16,316 bases of DNA from Parvularcula sp039198765 (GTDB taxonomy: Bacteria > Pseudomonadota > Alphaproteobacteria > Caulobacterales > Parvularculaceae): contig JBCCTF010000086.1 in the NCBI GenBank assembly GCA_039198765.1, positions 1 to 16,316 on the forward strand, read 5' to 3'. The position numbers and the translations under genes are program-made. Below the pieces are notes generated by a model, which was given only the letters and a program-made list of their open reading frames with translations, was not told the origin of the DNA and searched no databases. Of this stretch, positions 1 to 7,163 are shown piece by piece (the stretch's first letter is position 1; each line of letters opens with the position of its first letter).

Positions 1-1119
1 GTGATGCGGGTGGGCCTGTCGAACCGACCGATCCCCCTGACTTTTGCGCTTGAAGCGGCGACGGCCGATCTCGTCCCTGACCAACGCGAGGCGCTGCAGC
101 AGTTCTTCTTCACGCCGAACCTCGTCTCCACCAATGACGATATTGTCGACGGGCGGATGATCCTGAACCGCGATGGGCACTCACCCCTCTCGCTGTTTAC
201 GGCGGAGCGCGTGGATTATTCGCTGAACCGCATTCGCCACTACACGGCGACGGACCCGGAGCATTTTCAACCCTATATTCTGTTCACGAACTATCAGCGG
301 TACGTCGATGAGTTTTGTGAGTGGGGCCGCGAAGAGGTGATGGCTGGTCGCGCTGATCGCCTCGTCGAACCCGGCGAACGGATCACCGAGCGAGACGGCA
401 AACCGTCTAAGGAGCCGCTGGCCAAGCCCCCGCAGATGCCTGCCTACCATCTGGTGCGCGAGGGCAAACGCGGGGTCACACTGGTGAACATCGGCGTGGG
501 TCCGTCGAACGCGAAGACGATCACCGACCACCTTGCCGTGCTGCGGCCCCATGTGTGGCTGATGATTGGTCACTGCGGCGGCCTGCGCCGGACCCAGCGT
601 CTCGGCGACTACGTCCTCGCCCACGCTTACCTGCGAGACGACAACGTGCTCGATCACGCCCTGCCGCCATCTGTCCCCCTACCGACGATTGCCGAGGTGC
701 AGCTCGCCCTCACCGCGGCAGTAGAGGATGAGACAGGACAGTCAGGCGCGAAGCTGAAACAACACCTCCGTACAGGGACGGTTGTCACCACTGACGACCG
801 AAACTGGGAGCTGCGGTTTGAAGACCTCGCCGTGCTTCTGAACCAATCGCGAGCAATCGCCATCGATATGGAGAGCGCCACAGTCGCCGCTGCGGGATAC
901 CGCTTCCGCGTGCCCTACGGCACGCTGCTCTGCGTGTCGGACCGCCCGCTCCACGGCGAAATCAAGCTGCCTGGGATGGCCAACGCGTTCTACCAAGAGC
1001 GGGTGGGCCAGCACCTGAAGATCGGCATCCGCGCGCTGGAGCGGCTGCGTGATGAAGCGGAGGGCGGCACCCTCCACTCCCGTAAGCTCCGGAGCTTTGA
1101 CGAACCCCTGTTCCGCTAA
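1..1119 (+). CDS. amn: AMP nucleosidase, 5'-truncated by the window edge
   Basis: The enzyme hydrolyses AMP to adenine and ribose-5-phosphate in the cytoplasm (purine salvage and control of AMP level). The visible 372 residues match the C-terminal three quarters of E. coli Amn as I recall it. They include NIGVGPSNAK (163-172), GHCGG (190-194), the ribose-binding DMESAT (289-294), and CVSD (311-314) with the catalytic Asp of the nucleoside phosphorylase fold. The end, RKLRSFDEPLFR, is also family-typical. E. coli Amn is about 484 residues, so roughly 110 N-terminal residues are missing. The GTG at position 1 is therefore only the window edge, not a start codon. The gene ends inside a perfect hairpin and converges on the sugar symporter 38 nt further on. 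Identity is secure; the true start lies outside the window. Confidence 0.95.
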   Translation: MMRVGLSNRPIPLTFALEAATADLVPDQREALQQFFFTPNLVSTNDDIVDGRMILNRDGHSPLSLFTAERVDYSLNRIRHYTATDPEHFQPYILFTNYQRYVDEFCEWGREEVMAGRADRLVEPGERITERDGKPSKEPLAKPPQMPAYHLVREGKRGVTLVNIGVGPSNAKTITDHLAVLRPHVWLMIGHCGGLRRTQRLGDYVLAHAYLRDDNVLDHALPPSVPLPTIAEVQLALTAAVEDETGQSGAKLKQHLRTGTVVTTDDRNWELRFEDLAVLLNQSRAIAIDMESATVAAAGYRFRVPYGTLLCVSDRPLHGEIKLPGMANAFYQERVGQHLKIGIRALERLRDEAEGGTLHSRKLRSFDEPLFR

Positions 1120-1146
1120 CGGAACTGCATCAACAGTTCCGTTAGC
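1115..1146. terminator. Perfect 13-bp hairpin between convergent genes
   Basis: Bases 1115-1127 pair perfectly with 1134-1146 around a 6-nt loop (catcaa). The left arm contains the amn stop codon (1117-1119). A second, shorter palindrome (GCTGAT-C-ATCAGC, 1145-1157) abuts it and runs up to the symporter stop codon at 1158. Neither strand has a U-tract after the stem, so this is not a textbook intrinsic terminator. A bidirectional terminator or a stabiliser of both mRNA 3' ends is the likely role. Confidence 0.55.
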
Positions 1147-1157
1147 TGATCATCAGC

Positions 1158-2777
1158 CTACCACCAGATGCCGTAGAATACGGCGAGCACCACAACGATC
1201 AGCACGGCGCCGATGTTGTACCCGGTGCTTGTGCCAAACTCGATATCGCCAAGCTCCACCGGTTTCTCAGGCGAGGGCTTGGGTGTGACGAGCGACACCA
1301 CCACGCCGAGGGCCATACAAATCAAGAAGACCACACCGACACGATCCATGAACGGCATGGGATCAAACGGAGGTGTCCAGACGATTTCACCCGTTTCCTT
1401 CGAGACCACGGGGTCGCCACAGATGAGCGTCCACGACAATCCGAGCACGACAGATGCAATGACGACGGCAAGGCCACCCAACTCCGTCGTCCGCTTCCAA
1501 AACATACCGAGCGCGAAGATCGCCACGATGCCCGGCGTAAACACGCCGGTCCAGTTCTGGATGTTCTGGAACACCTGACCCGACGAACCGAGCAGCGGTT
1601 CAGCGAGGAACAGCGCGATGACCAGCGCGGTGAGGCTCGCCACGCGGCCCACCGAGACAAGCGTCGTCTCTTTCGCATCGCGCAGGACCAGCGGCTTGAC
1701 CAAGTCCATCGTGAAGATCGTCGAGATGGAGTTCATCATTGAACCCAACGAACTCACGATCGCTGCGACCAGCGCGGCAAAGATCAGTCCACGGATGCCC
1801 ACCGGTGCCAGCTTCATCATCTCAGGATAAGCTTGGTCAGGCTTGGCGATGTCCGGGGCAAGAATGACGGCTGCGATGCCGGGGATCACAATGATAAAGG
1901 GCATCACGATCTTGAGGCTCGCTGCGAACATAATGCCCTTCTGCGCCTCTTTAATGTCCTTTGCGCCCAGAGCACGCTGGATGATGTACTGGTTGAAGCC
2001 CCAGTAGCTGATGTTCATCATCCACATACCGCCAAGCAGCACGCCGATACCCGGCAAGTTGATGTATTCTGGGTTGTCGCGCGACAAGATCATGTCGAAC
2101 TTGCCTGGCAGCTCAGACATCAAAACGCCGAAACCATCGACCGCGCTGCCCGTACTCGACACTTGGCCGAGGGCAATCCAGGTGATCAGGATACCGCCGA
2201 AGACGAGGAGCACGACTTGGATGATGTCGGTGAGCGCCACCGCCTTCAATCCACCGTACAAGGAGTAAGCAGCTGCGAACGCACCAAGCGCCATCATCGC
2301 TGGGAAGAAGTCGAGACCTGTAAGCGAGTTCACGGCCGTCGCGCCCAGCCACATGATCGTGGTTAGGTTCACCACGGTGTAGAGGATTAGCCAGAAGGTG
2401 CTCATCACATACTTCACGGTGACGCCAAAGCGCTTCTCGAGAAACTGAGGCATCGTGTAGATGCCGCGCTTCAGAAAGATGGGCAGCAGGAACTTGCCCA
2501 CGATGATCAGCGTTGCCGCTGCCATCCACTCATAAGAGGCAATCGCGAGACCCACGGCGAAGCCGGAGCCGGACATGCCGATGATCTGCTCAGCTGAGAT
2601 GTTTGCCGCGATCAGCGATGCACCAATCGCCCACCAGGGGAGCGCACGTCCAGCGAGGAAATAGTCTTCCGTGTTCTTCGTTTCGCCAGCCTTCTCCCGG
2701 CTGACGATCGTCGCGATCAAGATCAACGCGACGGCGTAGGCCGCGACCACGGCCAAATCGAGTGTTTCCAAGCCCAT
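1158..2777 (-). CDS. Na+/sugar symporter, SSS family, vSGLT type
   Basis: This inner-membrane protein of 539 residues probably co-transports glucose or galactose with Na+. It is strikingly similar along its length to Vibrio parahaemolyticus vSGLT (about 543 aa). Shared stretches include DYFLAGRALPWW (38-49), SLIAANISAEQ (54-64) and the helix-8 pair IVSSL (340-344). Residues matching the vSGLT sugar and Na+ sites are present: N59, E63, Q64, E83, N255, Y258, K289, S342 and S343. The position equivalent to vSGLT Ser91 is Ala86. The loop after helix 7 is shorter than in vSGLT, and residues 453-477 form an extra periplasm-like loop. I place the start at the ATG at 2777 because GGGAGA lies about 7 nt upstream and the protein then begins as vSGLT does. 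An upstream in-frame ATG at 2888 would add 37 polar, unconserved residues. Family is certain; the sugar is inferred. Confidence 0.93.
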   Translation of the reverse strand: MGLETLDLAVVAAYAVALILIATIVSREKAGETKNTEDYFLAGRALPWWAIGASLIAANISAEQIIGMSGSGFAVGLAIASYEWMAAATLIIVGKFLLPIFLKRGIYTMPQFLEKRFGVTVKYVMSTFWLILYTVVNLTTIMWLGATAVNSLTGLDFFPAMMALGAFAAAYSLYGGLKAVALTDIIQVVLLVFGGILITWIALGQVSSTGSAVDGFGVLMSELPGKFDMILSRDNPEYINLPGIGVLLGGMWMMNISYWGFNQYIIQRALGAKDIKEAQKGIMFAASLKIVMPFIIVIPGIAAVILAPDIAKPDQAYPEMMKLAPVGIRGLIFAALVAAIVSSLGSMMNSISTIFTMDLVKPLVLRDAKETTLVSVGRVASLTALVIALFLAEPLLGSSGQVFQNIQNWTGVFTPGIVAIFALGMFWKRTTELGGLAVVIASVVLGLSWTLICGDPVVSKETGEIVWTPPFDPMPFMDRVGVVFLICMALGVVVSLVTPKPSPEKPVELGDIEFGTSTGYNIGAVLIVVVLAVFYGIWW

Positions 2778-2844
2778 TCCAACTCTCCCGGTATGCCGGT
2801 GTCTCTCTTGGAATGCTTGAGGAAGGGGATAATCGCGCGCCCTT

Positions 2845-2872
2845 GCGATCGTGTCTCGATCGCTGGCGCCAG
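2845..2872. promoter_or_regulatory. Overlapping palindromes upstream of the symporter (possible operator)
   Basis: GCGATCG-tgtct-CGATCGC (2845-2863) is a perfect 7+5+7 inverted repeat. It runs directly into the 10-bp palindrome CTGGCGCCAG (2863-2872). They lie 68-95 nt upstream of the symporter start, where a sugar-responsive repressor could bind or where the leader mRNA could fold. There is no direct evidence of function. Confidence 0.35.
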
Positions 2873-2929
2873 CCCCTTCTCCCGGCACCCCGCGGAGACA
2901 CTCTCATTTGCGTGATAGCTATGCCCGAA

Positions 2930-2955
2930 CCGAGCGAAAGCGCAAGTTCGCTCGG
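2930..2955. repeat. 9-bp inverted repeat in the divergent intergenic region
   Basis: CCGAGCGAA (2930-2938) and TTCGCTCGG (2947-2955) are perfect complements around an 8-nt spacer. The element lies between the divergent symporter and secreted-protein genes. No T-tract follows on either strand, so it is more likely an operator or leader hairpin than a terminator. Confidence 0.4.
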
Positions 2956-2980
2956 GGCCCTGAACGCAGTCGCTCGTTGT

Positions 2981-3008
2981 TTGACCACCCCTGCGACGAA
3001 GGTTAATT
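2981..3008 (+). promoter_or_regulatory. Possible sigma-70 promoter for the secreted protein gene
   Basis: TTGACC (2981-2986) matches the -35 consensus at 5 of 6 bases. It is followed after 16 bp by TTAATT (3003-3008), which matches the -10 at only 3 of 6. The expected transcript start would be about 45 nt ahead of the ATG at 3062. The weak -10 keeps this tentative. Confidence 0.3.
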
Positions 3009-3061
3009 CCTCGTCTCCAGGCGAAGTGATCGCCAGGGAAACAACCAATGAGGGGCATAGT

Positions 3062-3763
3062 ATGAAAATCGCACTCGCCGCCGCGGCGGCCACCGCTTGC
3101 CTGTTTGGGGCCGCGCAAGCGAACAGCGTTGCCTTTGTCGCGAACGGAACAGACTCCATCTACCTCTCAGGCGACGGGAGTTACACGGGCGATGGCACAG
3201 CGCCGTTCACCTACAGCTTCACCCCTGGCGGCGGGCAGGTTCTGTCCTTCTTCGACATTGTTGGCTTCACCAATTGCTGCAGCAGCACGCCAGACACCAA
3301 TGCCGACGGAGAGAACGGCGGAAACAGCAACGTCGATGGTTCGGCTGGCATCTCCGGTATTGTCTCCCCGGGGCAGTTGTTCTTCGCCGGTGTCTTTATC
3401 GACAGCGGCAATCCACCATCGTCGGGCAGCACGCCGGCCGACCTCGACTTCTTCTCGATCGGCACCGACTTCACGTCGCTTGCGCCCGCGCTGAACCAGG
3501 CATTCTTCATCGGGAACGGTCTGACCAGCACATTCCAGGTTCAGGAGTTCCTGATCCCGGACAGCGCGGACACCCTTGTTCTCGGTTTCATTGACGCTTT
3601 CGCGTTCACAGGCGCGCCCGGTTTTTACGATGACAACACCGGCTCTCTGTCCGGCGATTTTGAGATCACAGGCGGCTCTGCCCCTGTTCCCGTCCCAGGT
3701 GCCTTGCCCCTGATGGTTGCAGGCCTCGCGATCGGCGCCATGCGGCAGCGCGCCAAAGCTTAA
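3062..3763 (+). CDS. Secreted protein with VPxPGA (PEP-CTERM-like) sorting signal
   Basis: A 233-residue exported protein. Residues 1-20 form a signal peptide (MK, an Ala-rich core, cleavage after AQA). The C-terminus has SAPVPVPGALPL (206-217), a hydrophobic helix (about 214-227) and a basic tail ending RQRAKA. That is the three-part layout of exosortase substrates, nearest the VPLPA/VPEP variants. The mature part is rich in Gly, Ser, Asn and Asp and has an adjacent Cys pair (72-73). The segment SLAPALNQAFFIGNG (139-153) through DDNTGSLSGDFEIT (190-203) resembles a beta-sandwich module of other exosortase-sorted proteins; a carbohydrate-binding role is only a guess. The ATG at 3062 is chosen because GAGGGG lies about 7 nt upstream and the signal peptide starts there. 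No exosortase gene is in the window. A strong terminator follows. Confidence 0.82.
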   Translation: MKIALAAAAATACLFGAAQANSVAFVANGTDSIYLSGDGSYTGDGTAPFTYSFTPGGGQVLSFFDIVGFTNCCSSTPDTNADGENGGNSNVDGSAGISGIVSPGQLFFAGVFIDSGNPPSSGSTPADLDFFSIGTDFTSLAPALNQAFFIGNGLTSTFQVQEFLIPDSADTLVLGFIDAFAFTGAPGFYDDNTGSLSGDFEITGGSAPVPVPGALPLMVAGLAIGAMRQRAKA

Positions 3764-3789
3764 CGGCGTTTACGTCTCAGAAAGCATCA

Positions 3790-3825
3790 GGCGGGACGGG
3801 TTCAGGCCCTCCCGCCTTCTTTTTG
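3790..3825 (+). terminator. Rho-independent terminator after the secreted protein gene
   Basis: GGCGGGA (3790-3796) pairs with TCCCGCC (3810-3816), and GGG (3798-3800) with CCC (3807-3809), leaving a one-base bulge and a 6-nt loop. The stem is followed at once by a T-rich tract (3817-3825). It lies 27 nt past the stop codon. Confidence 0.88.
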
Positions 3826-3879
3826 TCTCAATCCCGAACATTCCATCCCGATCTGGACCAACCCCCGCACATCTGGGGG

Positions 3880-3895
3880 TGGCACGAGTGATGCA
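3880..3895 (+). promoter_or_regulatory. Candidate sigma-54 (RpoN) promoter of the XRE regulator
   Basis: The sequence TGGCACGagtgATGCA matches the sigma-54 consensus TGGCACG-N4-TTGCA at 11 of 12 fixed bases. The invariant GG (3881-3882) and GC (3893-3894) are separated by the required 10 nt. A transcript would start near 3906, about 22 nt before the regulator ATG at 3928. The inverted repeat ACCCCC (3861-3866)/GGGGGT (3875-3880) abuts the -24 element and could affect binding. I saw no enhancer-binding protein gene in the window. Confidence 0.6.
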
Positions 3896-3927
3896 TTTTC
3901 ACTCCCGGGTAACGATTGGAGATGATC

Positions 3928-4311
3928 ATGCCGCATCAGGTGGATCTCCACGTAGGCCAACGGTTGCGTCAGCGCCGTTGCTTGCTGGGGATGACGCAAC
4001 AGAAGCTCGCCGACGCGGTGGGCATCAAGTTTCAGCAAATCCAGAAATACGAGAGCGGTGCAAACCGGATCTCTGCTTCGCGCCTTTGGGTCATCGCCCG
4101 CGCGCTCGAAGTTCCCGTCAGCCACTTCTTTGAAGGTCTGACCGAGGAAGAACGCGCCATGCACGAAGGTGCCATGGGTGACGGAATTGCGCCGGAAGTC
4201 TTTCAGCAGAAAGAAACCATCGACCTTATCCGGGCATACTACAATCTGAAAGAAGCCCCGCGACGGCGGCTTCTGGATCTTGCGAAAACGCTGGCTGACG
4301 CCGCGGCGTAG
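3928..4311 (+). CDS. XRE-family (Cro/CI, SinR-like) transcriptional regulator
   Basis: A 127-residue DNA-binding protein. Residues 10-68 form the HTH_3 domain, with the recognition helix region around GMTQQKLADAVGIKFQQIQKY (21-41). The tail (about 70-127) is charged and probably helical: EEERAMHE, then LIRAYYNLKEAPRRRLLDLAKTL. This size and layout is a large family of small regulators in Alphaproteobacteria. The ATG at 3928 is chosen because GGAGA (3918-3922) sits 5 nt upstream and the protein then starts MPHQVDLHVG, as relatives do; an upstream ATG at 3922 overlaps the ribosome site. The gene is preceded by a likely sigma-54 promoter, which suggests production tied to a developmental or nitrogen signal. 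Its target genes cannot be read from the window. Confidence 0.9.
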   Translation: MPHQVDLHVGQRLRQRRCLLGMTQQKLADAVGIKFQQIQKYESGANRISASRLWVIARALEVPVSHFFEGLTEEERAMHEGAMGDGIAPEVFQQKETIDLIRAYYNLKEAPRRRLLDLAKTLADAAA

Positions 4312-4369
4312 CGTTTTTGCAGGGAGAGCCGGGAGCGCCGTGTTTCGTTAGGCGCCTTGGCCATGGGGG

Positions 4370-4408
4370 AAGGTCCCGCGCGCGGCAGAGGCCGCAGCGC
4401 GGGACCTT
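4370..4408 (+). terminator. Long GC-rich hairpin after the XRE gene
   Basis: Bases 4370-4381 pair perfectly with 4397-4408 (12 bp). The inner arms GCGGC (4382-4386) and GCCGC (4391-4395) extend the stem around an AGAG loop with one bulged A (4396). What follows is only loosely T-rich (gctattt). It lies 58 nt past the regulator stop and 34 nt before the hisN start, so it probably separates the two units. Confidence 0.6.
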
Positions 4409-4441
4409 GCTATTTGGGCCATGCTTTGCCTTACCGGTCGC

Positions 4442-5239
4442 ATGGACAACGCCGCTTTCTTTGACCTCGCCCACCGCCTCGCCGATCGCGCGCGGGAGGA
4501 GACGCTCCCTCGTTTCCGGACTGGGACAGCCATCACGAACAAAGCTGAAGGCGGGTTCGATCCTGTCACCGAGGCTGATCGTGAGGCGGAGAAAGCCATC
4601 CGTGCTCTGATTGAAGAGGCGCACCCTGATCACGGCATCCGCGGCGAGGAATGGCCTGAGAAACCAGGCAATAGCCCATGGCGCTGGGTCCTCGATCCGG
4701 TCGACGGGACGAGAGCGTTCATCTGCGGCGTGCCGGTTTGGACGACCCTCATCGGGCTTGAGCGCGACGGTGTGCCCGTCGCCGGGGTCATCGACCAACC
4801 ATTCCTCCGTGAACGGTGGATCGGAAGCCTGCTTGAAGAAGAGCCGCGGGTTCAAGGTCCTGGCGGCCTGGCGAAGACCTCAGGTCTCAAGGCGCTGAGC
4901 GACGCCCGGATGATGGTGACCGATATGCGGGCGGGAGAATACTTCTCCGACGAAGAAGCGGCCTCGGTCGCGCGCCTCGCCGAGCGCGTGAAGCTCACCC
5001 GCCAAGGCCTCGACAGCTACGGCTTCGGCCTCGTCGCCAGCGGACACATGGATCTGGTCGTGGAAGCCGGCCTGCACTGGCACGACATTGCCGCGGTGAT
5101 CCCCGTTATCAAAGCCGCAGGCGGCACCGTCATCACCTGGGAAGGCAAAGACCATCAGCCCACGGATGGCACAATCAAAGCAATCGCCGCCGCCACCAGC
5201 GACCTGGCCCTTGAAGCGGCAGAGGTGCTGGCGGGTTAG
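4442..5239 (+). CDS. hisN: Histidinol-phosphatase, inositol monophosphatase family (HisN type)
   Basis: This is likely the cytoplasmic enzyme that dephosphorylates L-histidinol phosphate, the penultimate step of histidine synthesis. The 265 residues carry the Mg2+-phosphatase motifs: GEE (68-70), DPVDGT (85-90) with both metal-binding Asp residues, and the C-terminal WHDIAAVIPVIKAAGG (213-228). The wording of the central motif, VLDPVDGTRAFICGVPVW, is that of HisN rather than of SuhB or CysQ. The ATG at 4442 gives the family-typical start MDNAAFFDLAHRLAD. An in-frame ATG at 4421 would add seven residues, and neither has a clear Shine-Dalgarno site. No other his genes are nearby. The stop codon overlaps that of the convergent peptide transporter. 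Activity on other phosphate monoesters cannot be excluded. Confidence 0.86.
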   Translation: MDNAAFFDLAHRLADRAREETLPRFRTGTAITNKAEGGFDPVTEADREAEKAIRALIEEAHPDHGIRGEEWPEKPGNSPWRWVLDPVDGTRAFICGVPVWTTLIGLERDGVPVAGVIDQPFLRERWIGSLLEEEPRVQGPGGLAKTSGLKALSDARMMVTDMRAGEYFSDEEAASVARLAERVKLTRQGLDSYGFGLVASGHMDLVVEAGLHWHDIAAVIPVIKAAGGTVITWEGKDHQPTDGTIKAIAAATSDLALEAAEVLAG

Positions 5240-6993
5240 TTGATACCCGCCATCCACTTCTTCAGGATCGGGCTCATCACAAGCACAACCGCTGCAACGC
5301 CGAGGCCGAGATAGCCCGCCAACATGAAAGTATCCGCGTAGGCCGAAAGTTGCGCTTCGTTGTCGGTGACGACACCGCCAACGGTCTCCGTCGAACTGAG
5401 CTTAGCGATCTGTCCGCCGAGGTTGTGGCCCAGTGACGACGACAGGAACCACGCCCCCATCATCAGACCCACAACGCCTGGAGCGGCGAGCTTCGTGATC
5501 ATCGACAAGCCCACTGGCGAAAGCGACAGCTCACCCGTCGAATGGAGAAGGTAGGCGACCGCCAAGAAGATGAACGGGACCAGATACTTCGTACCGTCGG
5601 CGGTCTCCACGGGAGATGCAAACGACGTTGCGCCCCAGACCAGGACGAAGAAGCCTAGTGCGACCTGCGCAAGACCCAGCGAGAATTTCACTGGCGTCGA
5701 AGGCTCGCGACCGCTCTTCGCCAACTTGATCCACAGCCAAGCGAAGACCGGGCCGAGCAGGATGATGAAGAACGGGTTCAGGAAGCCGACTTGCGCCGCG
5801 TTCATCTGAACCGGTCCAACGCCAGGTAGCGCGGAGTTGTTCGCCGCGTAGAGGGTCAGCGATGTGCCTGCCTGCTCGAACAGAGCCCAGAACATCACCG
5901 ACGCGAACGTCAGCACGATCGCCACAACCATCCGTGTCCGGACTTCCGCTTTGTAGAAGAAGATCGTGAACGCCAGCAGGAGCGCGTAGAGGATCGGGCC
6001 GCCCCAAGTCAGGACATCGGACAGAAACTCATCCCGCTGAATGGCGAAGTAGATCGGCGCGAGAGCTACGATCCCACCGAGCCAGGTCGCTGCGATCAAA
6101 CCGCCCTTAAGCGTGATCTTTGGCTCGCCGCGTCCCATGAGAAGCGGTTTGCCGAGCACGAAGACGATCAACCCGAGCGCCATGCCGATGCCCGCCGCGC
6201 CAAAACCGTAACCCCAGCCGTAGCGATAGGCTAGGAAGCCGCAGAGCAGATACGCCGCCAGCGAACCCGTGTTGATGCCGATATAGAAGATCGTGAAACC
6301 GGGATCACGCCTTGGGTCTTTATCGCTGTAGAGCTGGCCGACCATGGTGGAGATGTTCGCCTTCAGGAAGCCGACGCCCACGACGATAAGCGACAGAGCG
6401 AGGAAGAGGATGTTCACATAGGTCTGCTCGCGCTCGATTACCTGCTCATAAGAGCCGCGGTCGATTTGCGCGGGAGCCGTGCCCTGGCCCTCAACCGCGA
6501 TGCCCTCAGAGCTGAAACGGATGGGGCGAAGGGTGCCGTTGTCGTCGATGAACGACTTGGCGGTCTCGCCTCGGCCCTCAACCACCACTTCATAGCGCGA
6601 ATTCTCAAATTCGATGAACGACTTACTGCCGTGCCCCTCAAACGCCATCATGCCGTGGCCTGCGGTGAGGAAGATCGCACCGATGAACACCGCACGGCGT
6701 GGGCCGAGGAAGCGGTCAGCGATCAGACCGCCAATAACCGGCGTCAGATAAACCAGCGAGCCGTAGGCCGCATAGATACCCTGCGCCTTGTCCTGCGAGA
6801 ACAGGAAGTGCTGCACGAGGTAAAGCGTGAGCAGAGAACGCATCCCGTAGAACGAGAACCGCTCCCACATCTCTGCGAAGAAAAGAACAGCGAGGCCTTT
6901 CGGATGCCCCAGAAAGCTGCGGTCTTCGGTGAGGTCGGGAAGAACGGCGTCGGTTTCCGACCCGGCCGGATTGGCCGCTTGCGTTTCTGACAT
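5236..6993 (-). CDS. Proton-dependent di/tripeptide transporter, POT/PTR family
   Basis: An inner-membrane H+/peptide symporter of 585 residues. It has the POT signature ExxER in FFAEMWERFSFYG (38-50), FLKANIS (209-215) with the helix-4 Lys, the PTR2 segment FTIFYIGINTGS (233-244), FWALFEQAG (368-376), and STGELSLSPVGLSMITKLAAP (485-505) with the conserved helix-10 Glu. POT proteins are usually 450-500 aa. The excess here is mostly a polar stretch at about 118-190, between the third and fourth helices, with no membrane character. The ATG at 6993 is chosen because AGGGGC lies about 7 nt upstream; an in-frame start at 7038 would add 15 residues. The gene converges on hisN with a 4-nt overlap. 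Family is certain; peptide preference is unknown. Confidence 0.93.
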   Translation of the reverse strand: MSETQAANPAGSETDAVLPDLTEDRSFLGHPKGLAVLFFAEMWERFSFYGMRSLLTLYLVQHFLFSQDKAQGIYAAYGSLVYLTPVIGGLIADRFLGPRRAVFIGAIFLTAGHGMMAFEGHGSKSFIEFENSRYEVVVEGRGETAKSFIDDNGTLRPIRFSSEGIAVEGQGTAPAQIDRGSYEQVIEREQTYVNILFLALSLIVVGVGFLKANISTMVGQLYSDKDPRRDPGFTIFYIGINTGSLAAYLLCGFLAYRYGWGYGFGAAGIGMALGLIVFVLGKPLLMGRGEPKITLKGGLIAATWLGGIVALAPIYFAIQRDEFLSDVLTWGGPILYALLLAFTIFFYKAEVRTRMVVAIVLTFASVMFWALFEQAGTSLTLYAANNSALPGVGPVQMNAAQVGFLNPFFIILLGPVFAWLWIKLAKSGREPSTPVKFSLGLAQVALGFFVLVWGATSFASPVETADGTKYLVPFIFLAVAYLLHSTGELSLSPVGLSMITKLAAPGVVGLMMGAWFLSSSLGHNLGGQIAKLSSTETVGGVVTDNEAQLSAYADTFMLAGYLGLGVAAVVLVMSPILKKWMAGIN

Positions 6994-7079
6994 AGATAAA
7001 GCCCCTGGGACGCTGACGTGACGCGGGACACTAACCATCGTTCACGCTGTTGGGAAGGGCTGGGCGGTGACCCGTGCGC

Positions 7080-7108
7080 TTGACCGAGGGCGGTTTGCGC
7101 CATCTACT
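7080..7108 (+). promoter_or_regulatory. Candidate sigma-70 promoter for the YbjN/zinc-finger gene
   Basis: TTGACC (7080-7085) matches the -35 consensus at 5 of 6 bases, with an ideal 17-bp spacer and TCTACT (7103-7108) matching the -10 at 4 of 6. Transcription would start near 7115, about 50 nt before the ATG at 7164. Confidence 0.45.
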
Positions 7109-7163
7109 GTCTGCTGCACGGGGCAACGTGCGTGTTGGGTGGGTCCTTTGGGAGGGGCAGATC

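Noticed and set aside
181..657. Long minus-strand open frames opposite amn and similar ones opposite other genes
   Set aside because: They lie wholly within conserved genes, have no family resemblance and are expected by chance in GC-rich coding DNA.
1084..1097. 14-bp perfect palindrome AAGCTCCGGAGCTT inside amn
   Set aside because: It encodes the family-conserved RKLRSF segment, so codon content explains it well enough; no sign of a regulatory role.
2762..3061. In-frame 100-residue N-terminal extension of the secreted protein
   Set aside because: It would overlap the symporter's upstream region and start, lacks a ribosome site, and would bury a clear signal peptide that begins at 3062.
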